Below, piece by piece: positions 25,869 through 37,748 of a stretch of DNA of 64,000 nucleotides; position 1 is the first letter of the stretch; each line of letters opens with the position of its first letter. A model generated the notes under the pieces. That model was not told the DNA's origin. It saw only the letters and a program-made list of their open reading frames with translations, and ran no database searches. Origin of the DNA: Chondrosia reniformis (lineage: Eukaryota; Porifera; Demospongiae; Chondrillida; Chondrillidae); NCBI GenBank assembly GCA_947172415.1, contig OX359202.1, forward strand, positions 6,558,899-6,622,898. Direction: 5' to 3'. The translations under genes were made by a program, and so were the position numbers.

Positions 25869-28786
25869 TTAGGGAAATACAAGTCTAATATATCCAAAAC
25901 TGTCTTTGGAATTGGATAAGGGTATTTTACAAAATGGACAGACAGTACTCCACTTGTCCAGTGCATACGGCATCTCTGTACTGCTCCAATACCTACAGAA
26001 ATGGATGGTAGCTGTAGACAGTCAACCGGAGAAGGATCCATTTACCAAGTCTCACATACGTAGCCCAGACTATTATCTTGCCTCCATATTTACTTGATGA
26101 TGTTGGCGACCGAGATAGCAGTCTGGGCTTGTGAGACTAATAGTTGTCTTACTTTGCCGTGCTCTCTGAACACATGTGACCACAGGGAATGAATGCACAC
26201 TGCTGCTCTCCCATGTCCGTACAGTATCCTCCCTCTTCTCCATAAGTGAGTGGCACAAATGGTCCGACCTACGAACATATATGGGAGGTGAGAACACACA
26301 CTTAGATATGAGTACCACTTTGCTACATACGACATTCATTCTACAAGACCTATCAATAGGGGACTAAACCTAGTGAGAGCCTTGGATGAGGATACAGGAG
26401 TCTTCTCTTTCTTCTGCTCCACTGGGCCAGACAACTGTTTCTGGGAATACCACCCTTTGTCAGTGACCCTGGAGTGTCTTTCTAGTTCCGTAGTGTTAAT
26501 AAGTCAATGTCCAAGTAAAGGAGGTGTGTCAGGGGGAGGGGCTACCTTTCGACATATTGGACATGTTCTGTTATCTCTTGTCTCTTTGTCATTTGCCTTC
26601 CAGTCGTGGTAGCCGTGAACATGACCACAGGAGAGGTAGGCCCAGGGCTGCCGGCTACCAGACCCATCCTGAGATCCTTTTGGAATATACAGTGTCTGGA
26701 GGCCAACGGGACAGAGCATCTTTGCATCATTAAGTGCCCTGCGATGTTCTGTTAGAACCTGACTGGTCTGCATGTACGTGAGGAGGAGATGGAGAGGTAT
26801 ACTGGTCTGCATGTACGTGAGGAGGAGATGGAGAGGTATACTGGTCTGTATGTACGTGAGGAGGAGATGGAGAGGTATACTGGTCTGCATGTACGTGAGG
26901 AGGAGATGGAGAGGTATACTGGTCTGCATGTACGTGAGGAGGAGATGGAGAGGTATACTGGACTGCATGTACGTGAGGAGGAGATGGAGAGGTATACTGG
27001 TCTGCATGTATGTGAGGAGGAGATGGAGAGGTATACTGGTCTGCATGTACGTGAGGAGGAGATGGAGAGGTAAGGAGGTGGAGAGGGTGGAGATGGGTAA
27101 GTGATGTGACAAGTGCTCACGGGTGCTTGCATGAGTCCCATAGCTGATCTCCATAGCAGTGTGATTCCACAAAGATCAATCAAGCACCCGTCTGTAAGTA
27201 TATTTGACTCCTGTGAAGCCTTTAAACAGCAAAAGGAAGAAGTCATATAAATGACACAAAATGGCCGCAAAAGGTTGATACACCATTTATAGCATTAAGT
27301 TAGGGGAACCCCCACTCTTCAAGTATTGACCTGCATACCTCGGCACCTGGAGTCTTGGAGGACCTCTTGGCTCTCAGCTCCCTCACACCTCCCATGACAG
27401 TGACCTCTCTCCAGGGCCCAGAAGCTACTCCCGGCTCAAAGTGACCACTTGGTCGCATAAACATGACTCCATTGGTAGTGAGGCCATCTGATTCGTTGCT
27501 CTTGGGCGACAGCCATGTTGGGGCAAGGGTCTGGAGGAGGGAGGACTGGTACAGTATAGCCATTCTTGCAGCAGAGCTATACATACGTTGACTTACCGAT
27601 ATCTTTATCCTGTTATTAATGTCAAAAGCAGCGGCGTACAGTCGTGCCGTGTATGGTGGCTCTCTCTGACAGAGAATCCGGCAGGCATAGCGTGAAACGG
27701 TGCTATTTAACTTGTACTGTTCCACACCTTGCGGAGACACTTCTGTATCCACCACAATAAAATTGATACAGCTGTCTACAGAACGACCAATCTAATGAAT
27801 AGAAATTCATTGTCAACATAGCAAAGAAGTGAAAACAGTTTTTACATGTTGTTTGTACCTGAAACAAATCAGTAGTTGAATCTGTTTCAAATTCTGTTAC
27901 ACAAGTTCTGAGCTTTGGCAGTGTGACAGACACAGTGTAGGCTCCTGGGGTAGGCTGGCCTTCAGACTGTGTGTGAATAATGTGTGATATGGCAACACCC
28001 ACAGCCAGTATCAGATGGCACAACTCACTGCAGCATCTCTGTAGACTGGCTTCACTCCTGATGGCTTTGCATGGCGTTTTAGCACAAACTTGTTCTTCAT
28101 TTTTGCTGATAAAGGCGGACACCTCAATCGACCGTTAGTTCTAAAGGACAGGGTAGAGGAGACATTTCTTTATGATTCCTATTCAGCTCATGCAAGATAA
28201 ACAATTTCTTCAACGACCGACCAGCTGACAAGAGCCACTTAGTAAACCATTTCCTACACTTAACACTGTCACCCTGCCTATTAAGAGTTCCTCAACACAC
28301 AAAACCACAAAACCACAAAATGTTCAACTGGTAAATGCCAATGTACACAACATGTCATCAACTGCAGTTTTGTTTAAATCCAGCCATTGAAAATACTAAA
28401 TTTCTCCCCTCTTTCAATCCATTATTTGTTTTCAAACAAACAAATATTACATCTGCTGACTTGACAAAGCAATAAATACAAACACATTGTTCTAATGACA
28501 ACACTCAACTGTGGTAGACACTGGCACTGGCTTGCCTCTTTGGATATTATTCTATGACACATAACGGGAGCGCTGAGAATGCGCTCGTGAAATTGTACCT
28601 TCACACACCTCACCACTCCCTTAAGCACCAATCCCTCCCCCCATCGACTGGTTCTCTCATCCCATTAGCCCTCCCGAGTTACTCTACAACTTTCTTGACT
28701 CACCCTACGACGATCAACTCCCCATAGATCGGCCCGTCCTCTTTAGTGGAAGGACTCCGAAGGGGGGATTGTACCACGTCCTCCAT
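25869..28786 (-). CDS. PELI1: Pellino E3 ubiquitin ligase
   Basis: Pellino proteins are FHA/RING-like E3 ligases acting with IRAK kinases in Toll/IL-1 signalling. Exon 1 (ATG at 28786) reads MEDVVQSPLRSPS...YGELIVVG, the Pellino N-terminus. The FHA-like core follows in further exons: FETDSTTDLFQ, VSRYACRILCQREPPYTARLYAAAFD, SDGLTTNGVMFMRP and LIDLCGITLLWRS. The RING-like part has CPVGLQTL, CGHVHGYHDW, CPICRK, VGPFVPLTYGEEGGYC, CGHMCSESTAK and CPFCKIPL, ending GYIRLVFP with stop TAA at 25869–25871. One intron (about 26.75–27.1 kb) holds a 39-bp minisatellite whose open frame fuses with the neighbouring exon by chance. The symbol is given by family; whether one or several paralogues exist is unknown. 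Confidence 0.92.
26766..27075. repeat. 39-bp minisatellite in Pellino intron
   Basis: Eight nearly identical 39-bp units (each with GTCTGCATGTACGTGAGGAG and GGAGAGGTATACTG) lie between the exon with LIDLCGITLLWRS and that with CPVGLQTL. The length is a multiple of three, so several frames stay open on both strands without coding meaning. Confidence 0.9.
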
Positions 28787-29158
28787 GATAACGGCCGGCG
28801 GACCCAAGTCTCTACGGAACGGGACGAGCGTAATGTGTCATAATTATACTTGTAATAATCACTCGCTGGTGTATCTGTTACATCAATCATCTTACCGATT
28901 GAAATCTCCTAAAGATCCTCTAGAGATCACTTCAGCAATATCACAAGCTGGGACAGTGGGTTTTCTATTTCCGTACGCCGCATACTGGAAACTATCGCTC
29001 CGTTGCGGAGATCCGTTTGGTGTAGTCGACATTGAGTTGATGCAAGACTTTCTGTTAAACAGTTTTAATTTGTGGCGACTGGAGTGTTGATGTAGGTCGT
29101 ACAGGCGTTAAATAGAAACTGCTGAATTAGCATCCCACTTCAGTTTCCTTGTGGCGAT
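28787..29158. promoter_or_regulatory. Bidirectional promoter region Pellino/aldo-keto reductase
   Basis: A 372-bp gap lies between divergent starts. An open frame inside it (28746–29090) has no recognisable content and overlaps Pellino exon 1 antisense; I regard it as non-coding. No TATA box is evident. Confidence 0.5.
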
Positions 29159-30358
29159 ATGAGTTCCAGAATGTGCGTTCCGTCTTTGGGAGGTAGTCCT
29201 CTGCCATATATGTGAATGTGTGTGTCTGTGATAGTATATTGTAACGGTATGTACAGTGGGAACTTTCAAGGTAAAAGAGCGTGATGTCATTCGGAGGATG
29301 CTACGCGAAGCGACGCTATCTGGTTATCAACTGATTGGTCAGCACTCATTAGTCGATTCAGCAGCGTGTGCTCAATGCCATTCTAAATATGTAACCCATA
29401 GATACTGCCTCGGTGTATCAAAACGAACAACACATAGGAGTGGCCATTAAAGAGTTGAATGCGTCACATTTGTTGATAACCACCAAATTGGGTAAGTCTA
29501 TGGTGGATTGTGATGTTCTGTCGCAGTCTGATGCTGCCAATCTGCTGAATAGGACCAAAGGATCACGGCTACAGCAGGGCCATGGAGGCACTGGAGAGAT
29601 CTCTCAGTTTGTTGCAGATGGAGAGTGTGTATTTGTACCTCATTCACTGGCCGGGAGCTCAGGGACTGCCTAGGGAAGACCCAAGGAACAAAGAGCTGAG
29701 AAAGGAGAGCTGGGTTGCTATGGAAACCTTATATAGGAGAGGTAACTTTTCCAAGCTGTGATTGAGAGTGTGTTCCATTGTAGACCTCTATCTGGTAGAG
29801 AAGGCCAAATATATAGGTGTTTCCAATTATGAAGTGGACCACTTGGAGGAGCTGCTGGAGTATGCACAAGTACAACCATCTGTACTGCAAGTATGTGTGT
29901 GGGTGGGAGGATGGGTTGAGTGTCATCTTAGCTTCTTCCTATGTGTTACATACATTGGATAGTCAGAGTTCCACCCACTGCTTAATCAAAGGGACTTACT
30001 CAAGTACTGTTTGGAAAATGGTATACAGTTTCAAGCATACTCCTCCCTGGGAAATGGAGAGTTACTCACAAACAGTGTTGTGACAGAGGTAGCAGCTCTC
30101 TGTCAAAGGACTCCATCGCAAGTGCTGCTGAGGTGGGCCCTCCAGCACAATGTAGGTAAGTGAGTCATATCTCAACGTCAGTTTGAAGTGTTATGTAAAG
30201 TTTGTTTTGTAGCTGTCATTCCAAAGTCTTGCAAGGCGGAACACATCAGAGAGAATGCTAATATATTTAATTTTACACTTTCTGAGGAAGAGATGCTTAA
30301 GATGAACTCCTTGCATTGCAGTAAAAGATATTGCTGGGACCCAATATTAGTTAAATGA
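29159..30358 (+). CDS. Aldo-keto reductase
   Basis: This is an NADPH-dependent carbonyl reductase of the aldo-keto reductase superfamily. Exon 1, MSSRMCVPSLG, joins VGTFKVKERDV to give the LGVGTF start of the barrel. Then follow DTASVYQNEQHIG (catalytic Asp and Tyr), LLITTKLGPKDHGY (catalytic Lys), LYLIHWPGAQG (catalytic His), YIGVSNYEVDHLEELL, SEFHPLLNQRDLL, FQAYSSLGNGELL and AVIPKSCKAEHIREN (NADP phosphate site). The stop is at 30356–30358. All four catalytic residues are present, so it should be active. The subfamily and substrate cannot be fixed; the sequence resembles the short bacterial/invertebrate 2,5-didehydrogluconate reductase-like group. The AATAAA at 30396 is its probable polyadenylation signal. 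Confidence 0.9.
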
Positions 30359-30395
30359 ACATACTTTTAGTGACAGCTCTCTCAATGAATGTATT

Positions 30396-30401
30396 AATAA
30401 A
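30396..30401 (+). terminator. Polyadenylation signal of the aldo-keto reductase
   Basis: AATAAA lies 38 bp after the stop. Minus-strand AATAAA hexamers at 30424–30429 and 30442–30447 probably serve convergent STIP1, so both 3' UTRs fit in the 109 bp between the stops. Confidence 0.6.
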
Positions 30402-30467
30402 GTCAAACTCAATGCAATGCTGCTTTATTAATGTGGTCTGATTTATTTATAAACTAATTTCAGTTGT

Positions 30468-33260
30468 TCACTTAAACGATACCAAACCAGATTTGCGAAG
30501 CTTTTCAAACTTTGCTGCAACCACTGGGTTGGCAAGGTGGCTGGAGGGAAGGAGGGACCAGTGATACACAGAGGAACAGAAAGGGGTGGGGCCAAGGAGG
30601 AGGGAGTGGCACTTACTCTCTAGCTGCTTTTGGCTCAGTTTGCATTTGCTGTAGCACAAGTTGCATGGCAGGGTCTCCAAGGATTTCCTAAAGGAGAGAG
30701 GAGGTTACAGGAGAGGAGAGGAGGAGGGGAGGGGAGAGGAGAGGAGAGGAGAGAGGAGGATACAGGAGGGGAGAGGAGAGGAGAGAGGATGGTTAATGAT
30801 AAGTGACAAACCTGTATCTCAGGATCCTGCATAGCTCTTTTCCTGCGTTCCTCAGGGTTCTCATTTCTAGTACATTCAATAAGTCCTTGTCTGGCTTCCT
30901 GTCACATGACACATTATAACTCTAAGGTGGTCTGTTAAGTGAAACTAGCAACTCACAGAACACTCTGGATCAAGTTCAAGTGCTTTCTCATAGCATGATG
31001 CCGCCTTTGGGACCTCTTTCATTCCCAGGTGAAGTTGTGCCTTGCGTAGATAGCCCTTCACTATAGCATGCAGCTCAGGTAAGAAATTAGTCAATTAATG
31101 AAAGGGATTTACTCACCAAAGGTAGGTTCTAGCCTCAAGCACTCTTCACAATCCTATAAGACAAATTATAAAATAACATTTTGTGGCTACCATCTTGTTC
31201 TCCTCACTTTCAGCCCAAGTGGAAAGGCTAACAGTTTTGTGTAGCAAGCTGCTCGATTGCTGTAGAGCCTGGCGTCATCTGGATTCCTACGAATGGCCTC
31301 TGTGTAATGCTTGACAGCTCCCGAGTAGTCTCCCTTCTTGAAAGCTTCATTTCCTTTCTCCTTCTCCTCCAAGCTCTTCTCTGGATCAAGGTAGGCAAGT
31401 TTTTCCTCCTCCTTCAAATTCTTTTCAGCCTATTCCATCACAGCAGACACTCACAACCACACCCACCCTCGGGGGAGGGGTAGGACCCACCTCAGATCTC
31501 TTTTTGATTACTGCCTGATTTCTGTGATCAGTGAGAGACTTGTCAAACCACTTGATTGCATCAGCCCACTTCTTTTGCTTGAAATACACATTTCCTTTGC
31601 GGGACAATGACCTTTGGCACATGTAATGAGAGAGGTCACAAGGTTTTCACACCTTCTCAGAGCTACCTCACTTTGCCAACAACTTAAAGTCTGCCTTCAT
31701 CTCCTGTCCCTTCTTGTAAGCCTGGTCACACATCTCCAGACACTTGTCCCACTGGGCCTGCTCAAAGAACACTGCAGCCTTGTTTGTCAAAAAGGTTATA
31801 TTGCCGGGGTCCAATTCAATTGCTCTATCATACCAGTTCAGAGCTTCATCAAAATTCTTCTTTTTGTAAGCATCATTGCCCAATTCCTTAAGCCTCAGTG
31901 ACTATAGAATGGATCACACATACACAGTGAAGGGGGTGGGTGTGGCCAGTGGAAGAGAGGGGTGTGGCCAGTGGAAGAGAGGGGTGTGGCCAGTGGAAGA
32001 GAGGGGTGTGGCCAGTGGAAGAGAGGGGTGTGGCCAGTGGAAGAGAGGGGTGTGGCCAGTGGAAGAGAGGGGTGTGGCCAGTGGAAGAGAGGGGTGTGGC
32101 CAGTGGAAGAGAGGGGTGTGGCCAGTGGAAGAGAGGGGTGTGGCCAGTGGAAGAGAGGGGTGTGGTACCTCTGCCTTATCTTTATTATCCACTTCCATTT
32201 CGGTTTCAGCCTCAGTAGCCTCTGGTTGCTTAGTAACAGGCTCCTCCTTTTTCATTGGTTCTTCTTTTGATTGTTGGACTAGTGGATCATCTATCAGTAA
32301 TACACTAGTGTGTTACCATGGTAACATAAATAAAAAGAAGACTCACTAGCATCAACTACTTTAACATCAGTTCCCATGACAACAGATAATGCTGTGACTA
32401 ATCTATTTAAACTATCCTTGTCCTTTGCCATCCTGCCAAACAAGAGAAAAGAGAAGATAGTATAACAATTAGTTGCAAAATCCATGAAGAAATTAAATGG
32501 TGAACAGTCAGTAGTAATATTTGTTATAATAATACTTTTGGGGCAAACTCAGTTGATTACTCTATCGTTGGAGCTCTTATAGGTGCCTGTAAGCATACTT
32601 TACAAGACTGTCTTACTCTTCTGGCAGGCCTGACCCCTTCCCAGAAGCAATATTCTGCAGGGAAGTCAGAAAATTTGGGTCTTTCATCCATTCCGCTGTC
32701 TGTGGATTTTCCATTAGTCTTTTGATTGCCTCCGGGTTATTGAAGGGATTGTTAAGCTCTACATATACATACGGGTTATTGAAGGGATTGTTAAGCTCTA
32801 CATATACATACGAGTTGCTAGACTTGCCTGTAAGCTTCTTTTCCACGTCAGCTAGACCTTCTGTTAGCTGCTGGTTTTTGGGATCGAATTTAATTCCATT
32901 CGAGTATGCCTCTTTAGCTTCCGAATATCGGCCCAGCTGAAAGAGAGCGTATCCGAGCCGCGAGTAGCCCTTTGGCCAATCGGATTTCAGTTCTACAGTC
33001 TTTTGCGCATCCTCCAGCGCTTTGGTATATTTGTTCTGTTTGGCAAGGACTGCAGATCGGTTGCTGTACAACACGTGGTTGGACGGGTCGCAGCCAATAG
33101 CTTCGGTGTACAGTCGAACTGCATCGTCCAAGCGATTGTCTTTCAAAGCTTGATTACCCTCTTTCTTGAGATCTTCAGACTATTGATAGGGAACAGTTGG
33201 AATATTAGCAAGATCGACCGCACCATGATGGTTTTAACATACCTTCTGTTTGTCCGCCAT
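30468..33260 (-). CDS. STIP1: Stress-induced phosphoprotein 1 / HOP co-chaperone
   Basis: HOP bridges Hsp70 and Hsp90 through TPR domains. Starting MADKQ at 33260 (AAAATGGCGGAC), the protein has TPR1 ([41 protein letters not shown]), a DP1 region ([22 protein letters not shown]), TPR2A ([40 protein letters not shown]), TPR2B ([30 protein letters not shown]) and a C-terminal DP2 ([27 protein letters not shown]), ending SGLVSFK. Domain order equals the family standard. Oddity: before DP1, a 39-bp perfect in-frame duplication doubles [13 protein letters not shown] (about 32735–32814). A 22-bp minisatellite sits in one intron. A perfect heat-shock element lies just upstream. Confidence 0.95.
30690..30795. 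repeat. Purine-rich GGAGA repeat in STIP1 intron
   Basis: About 100 bp of irregular GAGGAGAGGAGAGG repeats lie in the intron; on the transcribed strand this is a long pyrimidine tract ahead of the 3' splice site. Confidence 0.75.
31938..32166. repeat. 22-bp minisatellite in STIP1 intron
   Basis: Roughly ten copies of GGGTGTGGCCAGTGGAAGAG plus AG lie in an intron between the DP1-side linker exon ([11 protein letters not shown]) and the TPR2A exon. The copies are almost identical, implying recent expansion. Confidence 0.9.
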
Positions 33261-33590
33261 TTTGCCGAGCACCTAGAACATTCGGGAATGTCCCTTAAGG
33301 TGTTCTCCGTATGCAAGCGTCCAGTATATCTATGTTCCAACCAGTAGATCCTACACCTGGACTTTTCCGTTAATTAATCCTAACCCTAATAATAATAATA
33401 ATTCTATGTCACCTGTGACGGGTGCTACTCGAACATTCATTACAGAACAATAGCACGACGACTGTCGATATTCATTCTCTAATTAGTAGGGTTATGCAAG
33501 CCACTTGGTTCATTTCGACTGCATACAACATGACATTAACAGTATAGCTACCGAATGCAATTAGGTCCTGGACTAGGAAGATATAAGAGT
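33261..33590. other. STIP1 upstream region / CCT4 downstream region
   Basis: This is 330 bp between two genes on the same strand. It holds the heat-shock elements and an AAT trinucleotide run at about 33390–33403. No coding potential is seen. Confidence 0.6.
33276..33293. promoter_or_regulatory. Heat-shock element upstream of STIP1
   Basis: GAA-nn-TTC-nn-GAA-nn-TCC occurs at 33276–33293: three perfect inverted pentamers plus an imperfect fourth, ending 15 bp upstream of the STIP1 ATG. A second half-site GAACATTC is at 33431–33438. HSF1 binds this pattern, and STIP1 is a known heat-shock gene in other organisms. Confidence 0.8.
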
Positions 33591-36232
33591 TTATCTTGCA
33601 TTGACCTGTAGATGTGAGAGAAGAAGTGCAAGTAACAATGCAATGTGACACTTGCATTTTAGACTTACTATATCATCTATCTTGAGAATACTCCTAACAC
33701 ATTCAGAAGCTAATCGTATGGCTGACACCGACACCAACAGAGGCTGGACCACGTTCTCCTCCAGGATGTCTGTTATAGTTCCCTTAGCACAGAGAAAGAG
33801 AGAGGAATAAAACATTTTGTGCGGACAAGGAGATTGGCTTACTTTGCGAACATTAATGCCAGCTGTCCGCTGCCCCTCAGCGTGCTTCTGCCGCAGTTCT
33901 GTGACAACTGCAATTGGGTTCAAACCAGCATTCTCTGCCAAAGTGAGCGGAATGACCTCCAGCGACTCCGCAAACCCTCGGATACAGTAAGACTCCATTC
34001 CCTTGACTGTCTGAGCATACTCCATCAACCTCTGAGACAATTCTATTTCAGGAGCACCACCGCCAGCTATTAGGGCCCTACACAAATCACAGCTTGGTCA
34101 CATGACCTGATCACATGACCTGATCACATGATCTTTCAGCTCATCTCTCAGACAAATGCCTCCTGTTACATCACAAGACTCAGGAATTATGATATATTGT
34201 CATCATAGAGTGAGGTAATGAGATTGTCATGGCAACCAAGAGCTATTCAATTTACCTGTTTTTAACTAGACACCGAATGACGCAGAGAGCATCATGTAAT
34301 GACCTTTCAGCCTCTTCCAAGACCAACTTGTTTGAACCTCTCACTAATATGGACACTGTGTGCGAGTTGGCATGGCAACCGGTAACCTTGACAACCTTGC
34401 TACTTCCAATAGAGACCTCATCCACAAGGTCAGCACTGCCCAGGTGCTCGGGCAGGAAGTGATCCAGGCTGGCAATTGGCCTACAACCCAAGGTCTGATA
34501 CAGAGTGGAGCAGTAAACTGAAATCAAGTTGGAAATGGGAATGGAAACTTACTCTACTAATAAATTCAATATCTTCTCGTTCAATATCACGAACTACTAA
34601 AATCTTTAGTTTTGCAAGGTAATGTAATGCCATGTCATTGACCGCATCTCTACAGTAGGAGCGGGTGGGAGTGGCAGGAGCGGGTGGGAGTGGTAGGAGT
34701 GGCAGGAGCGGGTGGGAGTGGTAGGAGTGGCAGGAGCGGGTGGGAGTGGCAGGAGCACATTACAATCATACTCACCTCAAAATGGACTTCTGAATCAGCA
34801 GGACGTTGCAGCCCGACTTCTTGATGGTTTTGCAGATGTTTAGAATGTACTGCTTCTCCTCCTTCAGAATTCGGTCCATTTGACTGTAATCATTTACTAT
34901 TACCTGATTGTCCATCTGCAAGGAACAAGGAGTTACTACATACAGTACAGCACACATTTAGGCATTGCGGACTGCTCACATCAGTTTTAGGAGGAGAAAT
35001 ACAAAACTGAATCAATCCAATTTTGGCCTTTTCAACTCGTGATAATCCACCAGCTGCATGTGAGGCCTTCTGTTCCAAGACCAGCCCCTCAACCAACTCT
35101 GTGTCTTCCACTGTGCCCCTGGAGAACAGGTGGACAAGGGACAGAATAATACTCACACTCGTAGGGTACGTGTGGCCGTGTTACTTCTGTTTGGGACCAG
35201 CTGGTGGAATGTGGATCCACCGGTGGTGAGTTACGAGTGGGTTATGTAGCAAAACTGATTTACAGATAATACAACAATTGCATTATCTGTATGTAACATT
35301 TGTCTTGCATTATCACCTGACAGTCACATGACAGTCACATGACACTTACCCGAGCTTTCTGACAACCTTAACATCATGTAAGTCTACGTTTGAAGCTGTC
35401 TTTGGATCAATCACTTTAAGCACAGCATCAACTGCTATTGGAGCCAACTGGGATGAGTATTGCGACACAACCTGGGGGTATTGCGCAATAGATAGACACA
35501 TAATGAATCACTATGCAGAAGTCATACCTTTGAGCCAAGAGCTGTTGTAGCACTCTTCAGAAGTGATTCTCTATCAGACAGGTCCACTGGTACAGACATC
35601 TCCTCCAGCAGCTTTGTAGCTCTATCAGCTGCTCTCTGGAAAGCTTCTGATATAGTGGTCGGGTGGATACCTAACAGAGACACACAGTAAGACGTTACAT
35701 GGTCTGGAATCACGTGACTAGACACACCTTTTGTCAGCAAGGTTTGACTGGCATTTAGGAGGCTTCCTGCCAGTACTACTACACTCGTGGTACCATCCCC
35801 TGCCTCAATATCCTGCGCCTTAGATAGCTCCACCAACTATAGTCATATCAAATCAATAAATGTCAATCCTCCACGGCAGAGCGTGCACGCGCGTACCATT
35901 CTTGCAGCTGGATGGATCACTTGAATCTCTTTCAGAATGGTAGCACCATCGTTTGTTATAGTTACATCTCCAGATCCGCTCTGGATCTAAGTAACAAGAG
36001 AAGTAGTAGAAAGAAAGCTTTTCTGAACCAACTCACGCAAACTCACCATTTTATCCATTCCACGCGGTCCCAGGCTAGTTCTGATGGCATTTGCCACAGC
36101 TGCAAGCACAAACGAGCCGTCGATAACTGGAGAAGAGACACGCGAGAGCTTACCTTTGGCAGCTGTAATGTTGCTGTTCCGTATTTCTCCTGGTTTGGAC
36201 CTGTCTTTAAATGCGCTCACCTTCCCTGACAT
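33591..36232 (-). CDS. CCT4: T-complex protein 1 subunit delta (chaperonin CCT4)
   Basis: This is a subunit of the cytosolic TRiC chaperonin that folds actin, tubulin and WD40 proteins. Exons give [41 protein letters not shown], the ATPase motif [89 protein letters not shown] and [15 protein letters not shown], ending [12 protein letters not shown]; the last four codons form a tiny final exon. These match CCT4 from end to end. The start is at 36232 with the divergent phosphatase gene 75 bp away, an exceptionally tight promoter. An E-box CACGTG at 36255–36260 lies between them. It stands in tandem with STIP1. Confidence 0.95.
34655..34758. repeat. GGGAGTGG(T/C)AGGAGCGGGT minisatellite in CCT4 intron
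   Basis: About 100 bp of irregular repeats of GCGGGTGGGAGTGGCAGGA and a variant with TAGGAGTGGCAGGA lie between two CCT4 exons. Confidence 0.8.
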
Positions 36233-36307
36233 TTCGGTAGAATATACGAGAACCCACGTGGAATTGTACTACAAGAGTAGAACCCTACAATTAGCATTTA
36301 CTTCAAA
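36233..36307. promoter_or_regulatory. Bidirectional promoter CCT4/sphingosine-1-phosphate phosphatase
   Basis: Only 75 bp lie between start codons. It contains an E-box CCACGTGG core at 36255–36260 and, at the right end, a YY1-like AAAATGGCGAAC across the phosphatase start. A weak heat-shock-like GAAnnTACnnGAA lies at about 36240–36253. Confidence 0.6.
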
Positions 36308-37650
36308 ATGGCGAACAAGATTGTGCAACTTGTCGAATACCTCCGAGATCCCAAGCTAGTTTTTAGATTTCAGTCATTTTGTGGAGTGCGTCTTGAATAT
36401 GAAAAAGATAAGAGCGATTCGAAAACGGAAAATTTGTCGTATGACAGTTCTGAATTGGACATGTTATCGTCCCCCGAAGCATCCCGTCCACCGACTCCAA
36501 CGGACAATGGAGCCAACGAAAAGACGTATCCACCACCCGGCACTGTAATTAGAACGAACCCCCTTATCAATCTATACTTTGGATTTGCAACAGAACTTGG
36601 TTACGAAATATTTTACATTTTATTTTTGCCAATTCTTCATTTCAACTTTGACAGCACGGTTCTTCGACAGATGGTCATGTTATGGGCGATTACCATGTAC
36701 CTCGGGCAAGTGATCAAGAACCTTGTTCAGTGGGAACGGCCCCGGCAGCCTGCAATACCTTTGGAGAAGAATCCATCTTTATACAAAGAATATGGCTTTC
36801 CTTCCACGCATGCATGTGTCTCTGTAACAATGCCATTTTACATACTGTTTGCAACATACACAAGATACAATGTAAGTTACCCTAACAGCATGGTTGATTG
36901 TGTTGAGTGACCTTTGACCTTTGACCCACATATACCTTTCATATCTGATACTAGTATCCCTTTGTAACTGGGTTAGTGTGCAGTCTCATTTGGATGCTCT
37001 CTGTTAGCCTCAGTCGGGTGTACCTTGGAGTGCATAGCTTTATGGTGAGTTGCACTCATATTGTGCAAGTCTTACAATATGGCTGACTGCTCTGGTCTGT
37101 CCTGCAGGATATCCTGGGAGGAGCTGGCTTGTCGGTGCTCATGCTGTTGATATGTGTGCCTTTCCTAGGCCAAGTGGACCTCTTACTGGTCCATTTCCCG
37201 TATACCCCACTCCTCCTCCTGTCGCTGGCCACTTTATTGCTGTACATCTATCCACTGAAGCCTGGATCTTGGAGTATGGATCGAGGAGATACAGCCGCTA
37301 TACTAGGTGTTGCCGTTGGAGTGATGTCAGGAGCCAGCACATTTGGGGAAACCCCTGATGACCTGTTGGTCCCGCCCATAGCATTCCACTGGCCCACACT
37401 GATGGGGCTGTGGGTTGCCCTGATACGATATGTGATTGGCATTCTCCTGATTGTGTCCAATAGATTTTTAATGAAACTGCTGTGTTTCCGATTGCTTCCA
37501 CTCATCATGCCATCTGGAGGAGTAGAGGATGTAGGGAAAAACCCTTGGGTGGAGCTCCCCTATAAGATTATCACTTATACAAGTGTGGGCTTCCACTGTT
37601 ATGTTACAACAATACACGTCTTTAGATATTTTGGGATCAGTCGCTATTGA
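36308..37650 (+). CDS. SGPP1: Sphingosine-1-phosphate phosphatase (PAP2 family)
   Basis: This is an ER membrane enzyme that dephosphorylates sphingosine-1-phosphate. Three exons encode a cytosolic N-terminus with a Ser-rich acidic stretch, then multiple membrane segments. The PAP2 signature is complete: KNLVQWERP (domain 1, K-x6-RP), YGFPSTHACVSVTMP (domain 2, PSTHA) and SLSRVYLGVHSFMDILGG (domain 3, SR-x5-H-x3-D; the exon junction is at FM|DI). The C-terminal part is hydrophobic (LLLVHFPYTPLLLLSLATLL, LWVALIRYVIGILLIVSN) and ends VFRYFGISRY. This layout fits SGPP1/2 rather than lipid phosphate phosphatases. The choice between SGPP1 and SGPP2 is arbitrary. Confidence 0.9.
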
Positions 37651-37748
37651 TGAAACTTCAATTTTTAGTGCAGACACTATTCATATGTATGTACTCTACA
37701 CGTTAAATATATTTTCCATGAAATTGTAAATTACAGATAAAACAAAAG

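Noticed and set aside
26504-27172. 222-codon minus-strand frame with Pellino C-terminal words preceded by an L/H/T-rich repeat
   Set aside because: The repeat part is the 39-bp intronic minisatellite read through; the real exon begins after the acceptor near the CPVGLQTL segment.
28746-29090. 114-codon frame upstream of the aldo-keto reductase
   Set aside because: It overlaps Pellino exon 1 antisense and the shared promoter; the reductase start MSSRMCVPSLG at 29159 gives a full family N-terminus without it.
31876-32349. Low-complexity frame on the plus strand across the STIP1 intron
   Set aside because: It is a translation of the 22-bp minisatellite antisense to STIP1, with no family match.
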